Part shown: positions 1 to 7,981 of the stretch, one piece after another
Layout of the letters: each line of letters starts with the position of its first letter
Numbering within the stretch: position 1 is the stretch's first letter
NCBI GenBank assembly: GCA_009775365.1
Contig: VSPM01000038.1
Location: 1-25,068 of the forward strand
Reading direction: 5' to 3'
DNA length: 25,068 nucleotides
Source: Muribaculaceae bacterium
GTDB taxonomy: Bacteria > Bacteroidota > Bacteroidia > Bacteroidales > Muribaculaceae
Translations under genes and position numbers: made by a program
Notes under the pieces: generated by a model
Seen by the model: only the letters and a program-made list of their open reading frames with translations
Told to the model about the DNA's origin: nothing
Database searches by the model: none

Positions 1-40
1 AAATCCCGCAACTCTTGATTTTCAATGAGTTACGGGATTT
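1..40 (-). terminator. Intrinsic terminator-like hairpin behind tRNA-Leu
   Basis: Inverted repeat with arms 1-14 and 27-40 (14 bp, one C/A mismatch at 9/32). It is extended inward by TTGA/TCAA (15-18 and 22-25) with one bulged base. It begins 5 nt after the 3' end of the tRNA on the minus strand, as expected for a tRNA terminator. Any following U-tract lies outside the window. Confidence 0.7.
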
Positions 41-45
41 TACAG

Positions 46-126
46 TGCCCAGAACAGGACTCGAACCTGCACGCCTCTCAGCACTCGCACCTGAAACGAG
101 CGCGTCTACCATTCCGCCACCTGGGC
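46..126 (-). tRNA. tRNA-Leu (anticodon CAG)
   Basis: Read on the minus strand, the 7-bp acceptor stem pairs GCCCAGG (126-120) with TCTGGGC and is followed by discriminator A at 46. The anticodon stem CTCGT/GCGAG encloses loop TTCAGGT, giving anticodon CAG. The T arm carries the GTTCGAGTC consensus. A short variable arm (CTGAGAG region) and the TGGCGGAATGG D-arm start are typical of class II leucine tRNAs. CCA is not encoded: the genome reads CT after the discriminator. Length is 81 nt. A promoter lies immediately upstream and a hairpin immediately downstream, so this looks like a monocistronic tRNA gene. Confidence 0.95.
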
Positions 127-152
127 TTGCTCACGCTTTGCGTTCGCTGTAT

Positions 153-191
153 GTGAATGCAAAATTAGTGTTTTTTTTTGATTTTGCCAAA
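153..191 (-). promoter_or_regulatory. Bacteroidetes-type promoter of tRNA-Leu
   Basis: On the minus strand TTTG (191-188) is followed by exactly 20 nt and then TAATTTTG (167-160), a full match to the Bacteroides -33/-7 consensus (TTTG, N19-21, TAnnTTTG). The expected start is near 153-156, about 30 nt before the mature tRNA. Confidence 0.8.
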
Positions 192-260
192 TGTTTTTGA
201 ACTTTTCGTGTTTTTTTCAATTTTACTTCCTTTGAAAAGTAAAATTAATATGTTTGTTCG

Positions 261-405
261 CTGTTGAATTTTGGAATTGCGATGGACGTGGTGATGGGTT
301 GTGTTGGATTTCGGGATAGTGATGGACGTGGTGATGGGTTGTGTTGGATTTCGGGATAGTGATGGACGTGGCGATGGGTTGTGTTGGACTTTGGGATTGC
401 GATGG
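261..405. repeat. 40-bp tandem repeat, about 3.6 copies
   Basis: Copies lie at 281-320, 321-360 (identical to the first) and 361-400 (five substitutions). A diverged half copy precedes them at 261-280 and 5 nt of a further unit follows. The 40-nt period is not a multiple of three, so this is unlikely to be coding. Each unit has 18 G and 2 C on the plus strand. RNA made in the rnhB direction is therefore C-rich and G-poor, and this bias continues through 405-501. The rest of the gene-free stretch 127-501 holds the tRNA promoter and an AT-rich 10-bp inverted repeat (219-228 with 237-246, 8-nt loop). Confidence 0.9.
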
Positions 406-501
406 TTTGAGGTTAGTTGGAGGAATGTGTCGAGGAGATAGTGTTAGGAGTTGGATTGAATTTGAAGAGGTAGTGGCTGTGACTGTATTTTTAATGGAGG
501 G

Positions 502-1074
502 TCAGGTGAGACGGAAGGAGAGGCGGTGGAGCGGGGTGGGGCCGAGGGTGGCAATTGCTGCGCGGTGGGCTTTTGTGGGGTAGCCTTTGTTGGTTGCCCA
601 GTCGTAGCCAGGGTATTCGAGTGCAAGGCGATCCATTAGTTCGTCGCGGTGTGTCTTTGCCAAAATAGATGCAGCCGCTATCGACATATAGGTGGCGTCG
701 CCCTTCACAACCGTTGTGTAGGGTATATCGTTATAAGGCTTGAAGCGATTGCCGTCTACAAGTATATGCTGCGGGCGTATCGAAAGTTTGGATAGCGCCC
801 TGTGCATCCCTTCAATTGAAGCGTTGAGAATGTTTATTTTATCTATTTCCTGCGCGTCTACCATCACTACAGCCCAGGCCAGGGCGTTCTGCTCGATGAT
901 TGGGCGCAGCTGTTTTCTTTTTTTCTCCGATAATTGTTTGCTGTCATTAAGGCCAGGGCATTCAAACCCCGGAGGCAGTATCACAGCCGCGCAGCTTACC
1001 GGCCCGCAAAGGCATCCCCGGCCGGCTTCATCGCATCCGGCTTCAATAAGGTCTGGATGTAGATATGGTTTCAT
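502..1074 (-). CDS. rnhB: Ribonuclease HII
   Basis: Cleaves the RNA strand of RNA-DNA hybrids and starts removal of single ribonucleotides from genomic DNA; cytoplasmic. The 190-residue protein has the RNase HII signature: CDEAGRG at 14-20 (catalytic D15, E16), the LVDGN motif with D107, and the ASILAKTHRDELM block with D144, the fourth metal-binding acidic residue. Length is normal for the family. Its ATG overlaps the TGA of the polyprenyl synthase gene by 4 bp (ATGA at 1071-1074), so the two are almost certainly co-transcribed and translationally coupled. The transcript runs on into the C-rich tandem repeat. Confidence 0.96.
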   Translation of the reverse strand: MKPYLHPDLIEAGCDEAGRGCLCGPVSCAAVILPPGFECPGLNDSKQLSEKKRKQLRPIIEQNALAWAVVMVDAQEIDKINILNASIEGMHRALSKLSIRPQHILVDGNRFKPYNDIPYTTVVKGDATYMSIAAASILAKTHRDELMDRLALEYPGYDWATNKGYPTKAHRAAIATLGPTPLHRLSFRLT

Positions 1075-2045
1075 TTATGCCTGGCTATGATATAGTCGAA
1101 AAGGTCGCGGAAAGATTGTTTCCAATGGTTCTCAGGGTATGAGGCAAGCAGATTCTCGGCCTCATTCTCCATTTGTCGCATACGGTTGTAGGCGTATTCT
1201 ATGCCTCCGTTGTTTTTTGCAAAATCAAGCAAGGTGTCAATCTCGCTGTTGGATAGATCGCCGCGCCTCAGCAAGTCCTTCATCGGGTCAGCCATGTCGG
1301 CAGGCGCAGAATTTAGGGCATACAGGAGAGGGAGTGTCACCTTCCCTTCACGCAGGTCGTTGCCGGTGGGTTTCCCGATTACTTCATTTTCAGAATAGTC
1401 GAAAATGTCATCACGAATCTGGAAACACAGCCCGAGCAATTCTGCATATTCCACGAGGGGCTGATATTCGCTTGGCTTTGCTCCAGCAGCTTCCGCACCC
1501 ATTTTGACGCAATTCATGAAAAGCGATGCAGTCTTCTTGCGAATCATTTTGAAGTAGCTCTCTTCATCAAAATGGTGCCCTCGTGCATTGCAGATCTGGT
1601 CAACCTCGCCAACCGAAAGTTCCTTTCCAAGGTCGGAGAGTGCAGATATGATGGCGATATTGTTAGTCTTGATTCCGGCAGCGAGGGCGTTCGACACGAA
1701 GAAGTCGCCCACCAGCACTGCGATATGGTTGCCCCATTCGGCATTGACGGTAATTTTGCCACGGCGCAAAGAAGTCTCGTCTACCACATCGTCATGAATC
1801 AGAGATGCATTATGAAGCATCTCCAGCGCCGCTCCGGCGTGGAGAACATGGGTGTTGACACCGCCAAACATTCCGGCGCTGATAATCACCATAATAGGCC
1901 TGATTTGCTTCCCCTTGACTTTGAGATAGTTATTCACCACCTGATTCATAAGTTCGTTAGAAGTGTGAAGCGAACTGTGAATAATGGCGTTCATCTCGGC
2001 CAGTTCAGCCGCGAGCCTTTCCTGAATTATGTTTAGTTGGTCCAT
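1071..2045 (-). CDS. Polyprenyl diphosphate synthase (trans-isoprenyl, likely menaquinone side chain)
   Basis: Class I trans-prenyltransferase that adds isopentenyl diphosphate units to an allylic diphosphate. In Bacteroidales the usual product is the long side chain of menaquinone. The 324-residue protein has both aspartate-rich motifs: LIHDDVVDE with DDVVD at 85-89 (FARM) and QIRDDIFDY with DDIFD at 212-216 (SARM). It also has the GKQIRP substrate-binding segment at 45-50 and KKTASLF near 170. The chain length of the product cannot be read from the sequence. First gene of a two-gene unit with rnhB, divergent from polA. Confidence 0.93.
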   Translation of the reverse strand: MDQLNIIQERLAAELAEMNAIIHSSLHTSNELMNQVVNNYLKVKGKQIRPIMVIISAGMFGGVNTHVLHAGAALEMLHNASLIHDDVVDETSLRRGKITVNAEWGNHIAVLVGDFFVSNALAAGIKTNNIAIISALSDLGKELSVGEVDQICNARGHHFDEESYFKMIRKKTASLFMNCVKMGAEAAGAKPSEYQPLVEYAELLGLCFQIRDDIFDYSENEVIGKPTGNDLREGKVTLPLLYALNSAPADMADPMKDLLRRGDLSNSEIDTLLDFAKNNGGIEYAYNRMRQMENEAENLLASYPENHWKQSFRDLFDYIIARHK

Positions 2046-2058
2046 AACAATTCAAGTG

Positions 2059-2066
2059 CAAAATTA
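2059..2066 (-). promoter_or_regulatory. Probable -7 element of the polyprenyl synthase-rnhB unit
   Basis: TAATTTTG on the minus strand, 13 nt upstream of the ATG at 2045. It matches TAnnTTTG exactly, but no good TTTG lies 19-21 nt further upstream. If used, the 5' leader would be only about 10 nt. On the opposite strand, TAATTTAG at 2110-2117 is a weak (7 of 8) candidate for polA. Confidence 0.5.
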
Positions 2067-2134
2067 ATAAAATCTCTTCAACCACGACACTCAATACGGA
2101 TTAAATTGTTAATTTAGCGGAAAATTTACTTCAG

Positions 2135-4900
2135 ATGAACGAAAAACGCCTGTTTCTTCTCGATGCTTATGCGCTGATTTTTCGCGCCTACTATGCGTTG
2201 ATAAAGATGCCTCGCCTCACTCAGGGGGGCTTTAACACATCGGCCATATTTGGCTTTGTCAATACGCTTGAAGAGGTGCTCCGCAAGGAGAACCCCACTC
2301 ACATTGCCGTGTGTTTCGATCCTCACGGCCCTACATTCCGCAGCGAGGCCGACGCTTCATATAAGGCCCAGAGGGAATCTATGCCGGAGGATATCCGGCT
2401 GTCGGTGCCTGTGATTAAGGAGATTATTCGTGCCTACAGCATTCCAATTCTTGAGGTGGAAGGGTTTGAGGCCGACGATGTTGTCGGCACAATGGCCAAA
2501 AGGGCAGAAAAGGAGGGATTCACAACTTATATGATGACTCCCGACAAGGATTTCGGGCAGCTTGTAAGCCCTAATGTGCTGCAGTATAAGCCGGCATATC
2601 GCGGGCAGGACTTTGAGATCAGGGGCGAGGAAGAGGTATGCTCACGATATGGCATACAACGCACGTCGCAGGTGATTGACTTTCTGGCTCTTATGGGCGA
2701 TAAGATCGATAATATCCCCGGCTGTCCCGGAGTTGGAGAGAAGACTGCGGTGAAGCTTATCCAGGACTTCGGAAGTGTGGATGAACTTCTCAGCCGCACC
2801 GGTGAGCTGAAAGGGGCGTTGAAGAAAAAAATCGAGGAGAACGAGAAGCAGATTCGAGATTCCTATTTCCTTGCCACTATACGCACTGATGTGCCTGTGG
2901 AAGAGAGTCCGGATGACCTTGTGAGGAAGCCGGAAGATAAAGAAAAACTATTTGCTATTTTTAAAGAACTGGAATTTAAATCGCTAAGCGACAGAGTGGC
3001 AAAGCGTATCAGCGGGCAGCAGGCTCCTTTGAGGAACTCCGGGTTCCCATCGTCGCTGTTTGATTTCGATGGTGACGAAGCAGAGGAGAGTCCTGCGGAA
3101 ATAGCCGCAATACAGTATGCAAAGCCAGTAGACTGGTGTGTGATAGATTCCTCGGGGGTGCTGGATTCTATTTCTTCACGGCTTATGGCGTCGGAAAGAT
3201 GCGGGGTCTGCATGGTTGCCGACGGAGAGAACGACATGACGGCTGATATAAAAGGAGTGGCTCTTGCATTGACTGAATCTGAGGCATTCTTTATTCCTGT
3301 TGGTTTTAGAGAGGGCATTACGTTTGTGCTCGACCTGATGGCTCGTGCCGACATTGAGAAAGTCACGTCGCAGTCAAAGCGCGACTATGTGCTTTCTCAC
3401 AGAATGCGCAATGACGGTTTGCAGGCTTTAGCAAACTATTATGACATATCGCTTGCTCACTATCTTCTGCAGCCGGAGATGCGTCATTCTCTTGATGTTC
3501 TTGCGTTGCAGTATCTGGGAATGACGCTTCGCCCCGATCTTGTGTTCACGGCCAAGCGAGGGGCGAAGACCCCGGCCTCTTCTTCCGATGACATAGCGGC
3601 GTGGGCCTGCGAGCAAGCATGTGTGGCTCTTCGCCTTGAGCCGGTTATTGTGAAAGAGGTTGAGAGCGAGGGTATGACTCCATTGCTTCGCGATGTTGAA
3701 TTGCCATTGGCGGCAGTGCTCGCAGAGATGGAGATTGAAGGGGTAAGGATAGATGTGGAGGCTCTTAACGATGCCGCTCGATCGCTTGAGGGGAGGCTCG
3801 CAACTCTGGAGACTGAGATTTATGGCCTGGCGGGCGAAGAGTTCAATGTGAGTTCTCCGGCAAAGGTGGGCGAAATATTGTTCGACAAACTCCAGCTCGA
3901 CCCTAAGGCTAAGAAAACTAAGACAGGACAGTATTCCACAAGTGAGGATGTGCTTGAAAAAGTGGCGATGAAAAATCCTATAGTGGGGAAGATATTGGAA
4001 TATCGCCAGTTGAAAAAACTTCTTACGACCTATCTTACGGCTCTTCCGGCGGCAATAAACCCTGCCACGGGGAAAGTTCACACAGTCTATAACCAGACAG
4101 TCACGGCCACCGGGCGCATATCTTCTTCGTCGCCAAACCTTCAGAACATTCCTGTCAGAGAAGAGGAGGGGAGGGAAATTCGCCGTGCCTTTATTTCAGA
4201 TGAAGGGCATCTGTTTCTGTCTGCCGACTATTCGCAAATCGAACTGCGCCTTGTGGCGGATTTCGCAAAAGACGAGACCATGATTTCCGCATTCCGAAAT
4301 AACGATGACATTCATGCCATTACGGCCGCCAAAATCTATCATAAGGATGTGTCGGAAGTCACGGCCGATGAGCGCCGCCATGCAAAGACCGCCAATTTCG
4401 GAATCCTTTACGGCATATCTGCCTTCGGACTGGCATCCCGTCTCAATATTCCGCGAGCAGATGCGAAGCAGTTGATTGATAACTATTTTGCCATGTTCCC
4501 GACAATTCATCAATATATGTCGGAATCTGTGGAGACGGCTCGCGAGCATGGGTTTGTGTCAACAAAGATGGGCCGGAAAAGACGGCTTCCCGACATCAAC
4601 AGCAAGAACCCTGTGGTGAGAGGGTATGCAGAGAGGAATGCAATCAACGCCCCGATACAGGGCTCGGCTGCCGACATAATAAAGGTGGCAATGGTTGATA
4701 TTGCCCGCGAAATGAGGGATAAGGGATTGAAATCGAAGATGATCATGCAGGTGCACGATGAATTGAACTTCGATGTTTTGCCGGAGGAGCTTCCGGTTAT
4801 GCAAAAACTTGTGGCAAGATGTATGGAAGGAGCATACTCAGGCGAAGTGAAGCTCACAGCATCAAGCGGCGTGGCCGACAACTGGCTTGACGCTCATTAA
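2135..4900 (+). CDS. polA: DNA polymerase I with degenerate proofreading domain
   Basis: Okazaki-fragment processing and repair polymerase, 921 residues (family usual 850-950). The N-terminal 5'-nuclease (about 1-290) is intact: LLDAYALIFRAYYA, FDPHGPTFR, GFEADDVVGT (111-119), TPDKDF (135-140), MGDKIDNIPG. The polymerase domain (about 520-921) is intact: motif A DYSQIE 698-703, motif B around RRHAKTANFGILYG 747-760, motif C QVHDE with D875. The middle 3'-5' exonuclease domain (about 331-505) keeps its fold landmarks, such as AHYLLQPEMRHSLD. It lacks the FDTET motif (CMVADGEND near 359-367), and the usual EDAD is WACEQAC (490-496), so proofreading is probably absent. Single-gene unit, closed by a terminator at 4930. 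Confidence 0.97.
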   Translation: MNEKRLFLLDAYALIFRAYYALIKMPRLTQGGFNTSAIFGFVNTLEEVLRKENPTHIAVCFDPHGPTFRSEADASYKAQRESMPEDIRLSVPVIKEIIRAYSIPILEVEGFEADDVVGTMAKRAEKEGFTTYMMTPDKDFGQLVSPNVLQYKPAYRGQDFEIRGEEEVCSRYGIQRTSQVIDFLALMGDKIDNIPGCPGVGEKTAVKLIQDFGSVDELLSRTGELKGALKKKIEENEKQIRDSYFLATIRTDVPVEESPDDLVRKPEDKEKLFAIFKELEFKSLSDRVAKRISGQQAPLRNSGFPSSLFDFDGDEAEESPAEIAAIQYAKPVDWCVIDSSGVLDSISSRLMASERCGVCMVADGENDMTADIKGVALALTESEAFFIPVGFREGITFVLDLMARADIEKVTSQSKRDYVLSHRMRNDGLQALANYYDISLAHYLLQPEMRHSLDVLALQYLGMTLRPDLVFTAKRGAKTPASSSDDIAAWACEQACVALRLEPVIVKEVESEGMTPLLRDVELPLAAVLAEMEIEGVRIDVEALNDAARSLEGRLATLETEIYGLAGEEFNVSSPAKVGEILFDKLQLDPKAKKTKTGQYSTSEDVLEKVAMKNPIVGKILEYRQLKKLLTTYLTALPAAINPATGKVHTVYNQTVTATGRISSSSPNLQNIPVREEEGREIRRAFISDEGHLFLSADYSQIELRLVADFAKDETMISAFRNNDDIHAITAAKIYHKDVSEVTADERRHAKTANFGILYGISAFGLASRLNIPRADAKQLIDNYFAMFPTIHQYMSESVETAREHGFVSTKMGRKRRLPDINSKNPVVRGYAERNAINAPIQGSAADIIKVAMVDIAREMRDKGLKSKMIMQVHDELNFDVLPEELPVMQKLVARCMEGAYSGEVKLTASSGVADNWLDAH

Positions 4901-4929
4901 AAAGCGTTTTACAACGTTTGAAAATATGC

Positions 4930-4965
4930 AAGACACTCCCGCTTCGTTGCAAGCGGGAGTGTCTT
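4930..4965. terminator. Bidirectional intrinsic terminator between polA and the GT4 gene
   Basis: Perfect 15-bp stem AAGACACTCCCGCTT (4930-4944) with its complement at 4951-4965, 6-nt loop. The arms begin with AA and end with TT, followed by TTAATTG on the plus strand and GCATATTTTC on the minus strand. It sits between two converging genes (polA ends 4900; the minus-strand gene ends 4990). Confidence 0.9.
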
Positions 4966-4989
4966 TAATTGCGTTATATATAAGTGTCT

Positions 4990-6087
4990 TTATTGCGGTA
5001 TGTATAAAGGTGTGAGGCGCGATATGAAGCGAGGCCAGGAGAGATTTTCGCTGAAAGAAGAGAATGCCCTTTCCCCCATTCTTATGCGCAATGCGGGGTC
5101 TGCCGCGAGTTTGCGCATCGCTTCCGCAAGGCGGGCGGTATTTCCCGGCGAAATCAGAAACCCTTCCCTCCCGTCGGTTATGTATTCAGGCTGAGCCCCG
5201 TTAGAGGAGCACACCTGTGGCCTTCCATAGGCCATATATTCAATATTAGCGAGACCAAAAGCCTCTTCCGTGAGCGACGGCAGCACTCCGAAATCGCAAT
5301 CCGGGATAAGAGCCATAGGGTCGTCGAGATGTTTATGCCAGTCAATCATGTCCATCACCCCCCTTGTTATGGCGCGTCTGCGCAGACGGTCAACATAGTC
5401 CGGGGTGCCGCTTCCCACAATTTTGAGCCTTACCCTTGTCCCTTTTAACAGCGACAAAGCGTCGATGAGTGTCTCCAGTCCTTTCCCGGGGCTCAAAGGG
5501 CCGTGAAACATGGCGCACACCGGCCCTTTGGCGGAGCGAGGCACAGGTTGCGGGCAATCAAGATTCAAGCTATTGTGAATGATATGCACCCTGTCGAGAG
5601 AGAACGGGATCGGCTTGTTGTGCCAGGTCGACAAAAATCGGTCTGCCGCCATCTGCGACACGAAAATCATTGAGTCGAGGTTTCGATATATTCTTCTGAA
5701 GAGCCAGCTGTCGATCCCTTTTTTCACCTTGTGCCGCGTCATTACTATTCTCACATCCTTTCTTCCGGCAAGTTTTCTTGCCAGCAAGGCTGTGAAGGCA
5801 TTTCTGAAGCCGTGAGCATGGATTGTTACGCTGTCTTTCTCGCATTGTCTGAGGGTCTTGGCCAGCAGTCGGGCTGACGAGAAGTCGAGCATGCTGAGAA
5901 AGGGGGCGTGAACTAAAGTCACCCCCTCCTTCTTAAACATTGCATCGACAGCCTTGGCGTCGCGAGTGACAGCCGCCACATTCCAGCCCTGTTTTATGAA
6001 ATGGCGGCAAATGTCGAGAGCGTATCTTTCCACACCGCCCCAGCGATTAGCCGTGAGGATATGTATAAGCGTCCTTTTCTCCGACAT
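4990..6087 (-). CDS. GT4-family glycosyltransferase
   Basis: GT-B fold retaining glycosyltransferase that transfers a sugar from a nucleotide donor, probably to a cell-envelope glycan; cytoplasmic face. The 365-residue protein has the N-terminal acceptor half opening HILTANRWGGVERYALD (9-25, with the GGVE motif). The C-terminal donor half has FHGPLSPGKGLETLIDA (194-210) and the E-x7-E region EEAFGLANIEYMA (274-286). There is no signal peptide or membrane segment. Donor and acceptor are not predictable. It begins 25 bp after the alanine-dehydrogenase-like gene and is likely co-transcribed with it. The convergent end is closed by the 4930-4965 hairpin. Confidence 0.88.
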   Translation of the reverse strand: MSEKRTLIHILTANRWGGVERYALDICRHFIKQGWNVAAVTRDAKAVDAMFKKEGVTLVHAPFLSMLDFSSARLLAKTLRQCEKDSVTIHAHGFRNAFTALLARKLAGRKDVRIVMTRHKVKKGIDSWLFRRIYRNLDSMIFVSQMAADRFLSTWHNKPIPFSLDRVHIIHNSLNLDCPQPVPRSAKGPVCAMFHGPLSPGKGLETLIDALSLLKGTRVRLKIVGSGTPDYVDRLRRRAITRGVMDMIDWHKHLDDPMALIPDCDFGVLPSLTEEAFGLANIEYMAYGRPQVCSSNGAQPEYITDGREGFLISPGNTARLAEAMRKLAADPALRIRMGERAFSSFSENLSWPRFISRLTPLYIPQ

Positions 6088-6112
6088 TTCCTGATTATTA
6101 CGGCCTGAGGTT

Positions 6113-7222
6113 TTAGTTAGTGGCGGCGAGCATCACCTTGATGTCGACGCTTGGCATTCTAAGATAAGAGCCGATAAGTTTGTCTACAAGTTTGCCGCGA
6201 TAAGTCACAATTCCCATTTGCACACCCGGAGTGCTTGCCACCATATTGTTGACCCCACCTTTTATGATGAGTTCGTCGAAGAAATTCACAATCACATTCG
6301 ACATGGCCATTGCCACTGTGCGTGGCACGGATATAGAGGGGTGGGTCTCTTCAAAGTTGAGCACATATACAGAATCTTTAAGAGCCACAGAGAGTTTTTT
6401 AGGGAATTCAAACGGGCGTGTGCATTTGCCGATGAGAATGACATCTGCTGTTTTCACCTTGTTGAAAAGCACACGCGGGTGGATCGCTATGGTGTTGAGC
6501 GTGTCGCCACACACCTGTTTTGCCACCTGAAGAGCAGAGATGTCATTGTTCATCAGAGTGACATAGGCGCCAGCCGCCATTGCCGCCTTGGCTGCGGCAT
6601 AAGTGGTTGTTCCGTCGCCTATTATGAGCACCTCGCAAGGGTTGATTCCGGCCACACCCGCAAGCAGCACTCCCTTCCCGCCACCTACATACGACAGGAA
6701 TTCCTGAGCATACATTATTGATGCACGCCCGTCGATTTCATCGATAATGTTTGCGAACACAGGCTCGTCATTGTGGCTATACATGTTGTCGAAACATCCG
6801 GATGTGATTTCCATGTCGAGGAGGGCCTTGATGACCGGAGCCTCAAACATGTCAGAGCCCATCATAGTGAAAAGGGTGGCTCCCTTTTTCATTTTTTTGA
6901 TGTCTTTTGCATGAAGGGGAAGATAAGAAAGCACAATATCAGCCTTGAGGGCCTCCTCTCTGCTTACTGTCTCTACTCCGAATTCATGATATCTTGAATC
7001 CGGGAAACTGATGTCGGTGGCTGCTCCCTTCTCCATAAGTATTTTCACATTTGAAGAGGTGAGAAGCCCGGAACCCTCAGGAGTGAGTAGAAACCGGGTT
7101 TCGTCGGTGTCGGCATAATTGCCTACGAGTCCGAGTTTTAGTGAGCAGTTTTTTTCTTCGTGCTCCACTTTCTGAGGCTGGGGGTCCAGTTCAATAGTCT
7201 TGGTGTGTTCTTTTTCGGTCAT
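6113..7222 (-). CDS. Alanine dehydrogenase/transhydrogenase-family protein, probable pseudoenzyme
   Basis: The 369-residue protein has the two-domain architecture of alanine dehydrogenase and PntA: a catalytic N-terminal domain (about 28-165 and 305-369) around a Rossmann domain (about 170-300). KLGLVGNYADTDETRFLLTP (29-48) matches the RVALTP start of the family, and GGGKGVLLAGVAGINP (180-195) matches the conserved GGRGVLLGGVPGV segment. The catalytic Lys of KVKEP is missing (LSYLPL, 98-103). The catalytic His of LFTYLH is Gly (LFTMMG, 117-122). The DQGG aspartate region reads FEETHP. The nucleotide loop is IGDGTTT rather than GGGVVG. Oxidation of alanine is therefore unlikely; a regulatory or different role is possible. 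It has its own promoter and heads a unit with the GT4 gene. Confidence 0.85.
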   Translation of the reverse strand: MTEKEHTKTIELDPQPQKVEHEEKNCSLKLGLVGNYADTDETRFLLTPEGSGLLTSSNVKILMEKGAATDISFPDSRYHEFGVETVSREEALKADIVLSYLPLHAKDIKKMKKGATLFTMMGSDMFEAPVIKALLDMEITSGCFDNMYSHNDEPVFANIIDEIDGRASIMYAQEFLSYVGGGKGVLLAGVAGINPCEVLIIGDGTTTYAAAKAAMAAGAYVTLMNNDISALQVAKQVCGDTLNTIAIHPRVLFNKVKTADVILIGKCTRPFEFPKKLSVALKDSVYVLNFEETHPSISVPRTVAMAMSNVIVNFFDELIIKGGVNNMVASTPGVQMGIVTYRGKLVDKLIGSYLRMPSVDIKVMLAATN

Positions 7223-7283
7223 GGCTAATCGGGTAAAGGAGGGTGATGCTCTTCCGCATAGCGGCAGGTTTCTCCTTCCACCA

Positions 7284-7315
7284 CAAAATTACTACAAAGG
7301 ATTGTGAAATGCAAA
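7284..7315 (-). promoter_or_regulatory. Promoter of the alanine dehydrogenase-like/GT4 unit
   Basis: On the minus strand TTTG (7315-7312), exactly 20 nt, then TAATTTTG (7291-7284): a full match to the Bacteroidetes consensus. The expected start near 7280 gives a leader of about 57 nt. The -33 element lies only 9 nt beyond the aroK stop and inside a small inverted repeat GTGAA/TTCAC (7304-7320), which could hold an operator, though this is unproven. Confidence 0.8.
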
Positions 7316-7323
7316 TTCACTCC

Positions 7324-7950
7324 TCAATTCGTTTGTGATGTGGGCGTTTTTTGCAATTTTGTCAACAACATCTTTCTGATTTGAGAAGAAAACAGGGGTC
7401 TTGATCTCGCCTGATTAGCCGGTAAAATAGGGAATGCTTTGAGAAATGCGGATATGTTGTCGTCGATTTCCCTGCGGTTTTCAAGCAAGTCTCCATGCCA
7501 GATGATTGATGCGCGGGAATAAAACGGAGAGCGGGCTTCAAGCTGCTTTTTTATCAGGTCGCGAATCTCGTTGTCAGTGCGGTCTGCAAGGAGGGGCCGT
7601 GTGTGGCGTTTGACTATGAGCCGGGAGAAAAGTCGTTCTTCTGAAGTCTGCAGCCATAAGGTTGTGCCTTGTGAGTTCATATGGTCCATATTGTTGAAAA
7701 AACAAGGAGTGCCGCCCCCGCACGAAATTATAGTGTCATGAAGCGAGGCAACCTCATGAAGCATGTCGCGCTCTATTTCTCTGAATCCGTCTTCACCTTT
7801 TTCAGCGAAAATCTCCCTTATCGAAGCGTTCTGCCTCTCTTCGATGATATGGTCGAGGTCAATAAATTTGAGGCCTGTAGCCTCGGCGAGGGCCTGTCCG
7901 AAAGTGGTTTTGCCGCAAGCCATATATCCGATTATAAACAATGGTTTCAT
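7324..7950 (-). CDS. aroK: Shikimate kinase with C-terminal extension
   Basis: Phosphorylates shikimate at the 3-OH using ATP, step five of chorismate synthesis; cytoplasmic. The 208-residue protein has Walker A GYMACGKTT (8-16), the metal/shikimate motif DLDHIIEER with D31 and D33, R57 in GFREIE, the GGG shikimate loop (78-80), the lid arginine in HTRPLL (117) and LEARSPFY (137-144). Family members are usually about 170-180 residues. The last 30 or so residues here (rich in Ser, Arg, Thr, Gln) are an extra tail of unknown use. It starts 31 bp after the DUF2723 gene on the same strand, so it is probably the last gene of the long operon that begins with the 5-alpha-reductase. Confidence 0.95.
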   Translation of the reverse strand: MKPLFIIGYMACGKTTFGQALAEATGLKFIDLDHIIEERQNASIREIFAEKGEDGFREIERDMLHEVASLHDTIISCGGGTPCFFNNMDHMNSQGTTLWLQTSEERLFSRLIVKRHTRPLLADRTDNEIRDLIKKQLEARSPFYSRASIIWHGDLLENRREIDDNISAFLKAFPILPANQARSRPLFSSQIRKMLLTKLQKTPTSQTN

Positions 7951-7981
7951 AAAAATGATTGTTTAGGTCTTACCTACGGTG

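Noticed and set aside
15..200. 61-codon plus-strand open frame
   Set aside because: It lies antisense across the tRNA-Leu gene and its promoter.
219..246. AT-rich 10-bp inverted repeat as a terminator for rnhB
   Set aside because: No U-tract follows the stem in the minus direction (it reads GAAAAAAACACG), so an intrinsic terminator is unlikely.
261..405. Possible CRISPR array in the 40-bp repeats
   Set aside because: The units are directly tandem with no spacers, and no cas genes are present in the window.
341..583. 80-codon plus-strand open frame across the tandem repeats
   Set aside because: The repeat period of 40 nt shifts frame at each copy, the frame runs into the 3' end of rnhB on the other strand, and the product is low-complexity G/V/W-rich without any recognisable feature.
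1572..2036. 154-codon plus-strand open frame
   Set aside because: Antisense to the polyprenyl synthase gene, whose two aspartate-rich motifs confirm the minus strand.
3428..4081. 217-codon minus-strand open frame inside polA
   Set aside because: Shadow of the polA reading frame. polA has all polymerase motifs on the plus strand and the antisense product matches no family I recognise.
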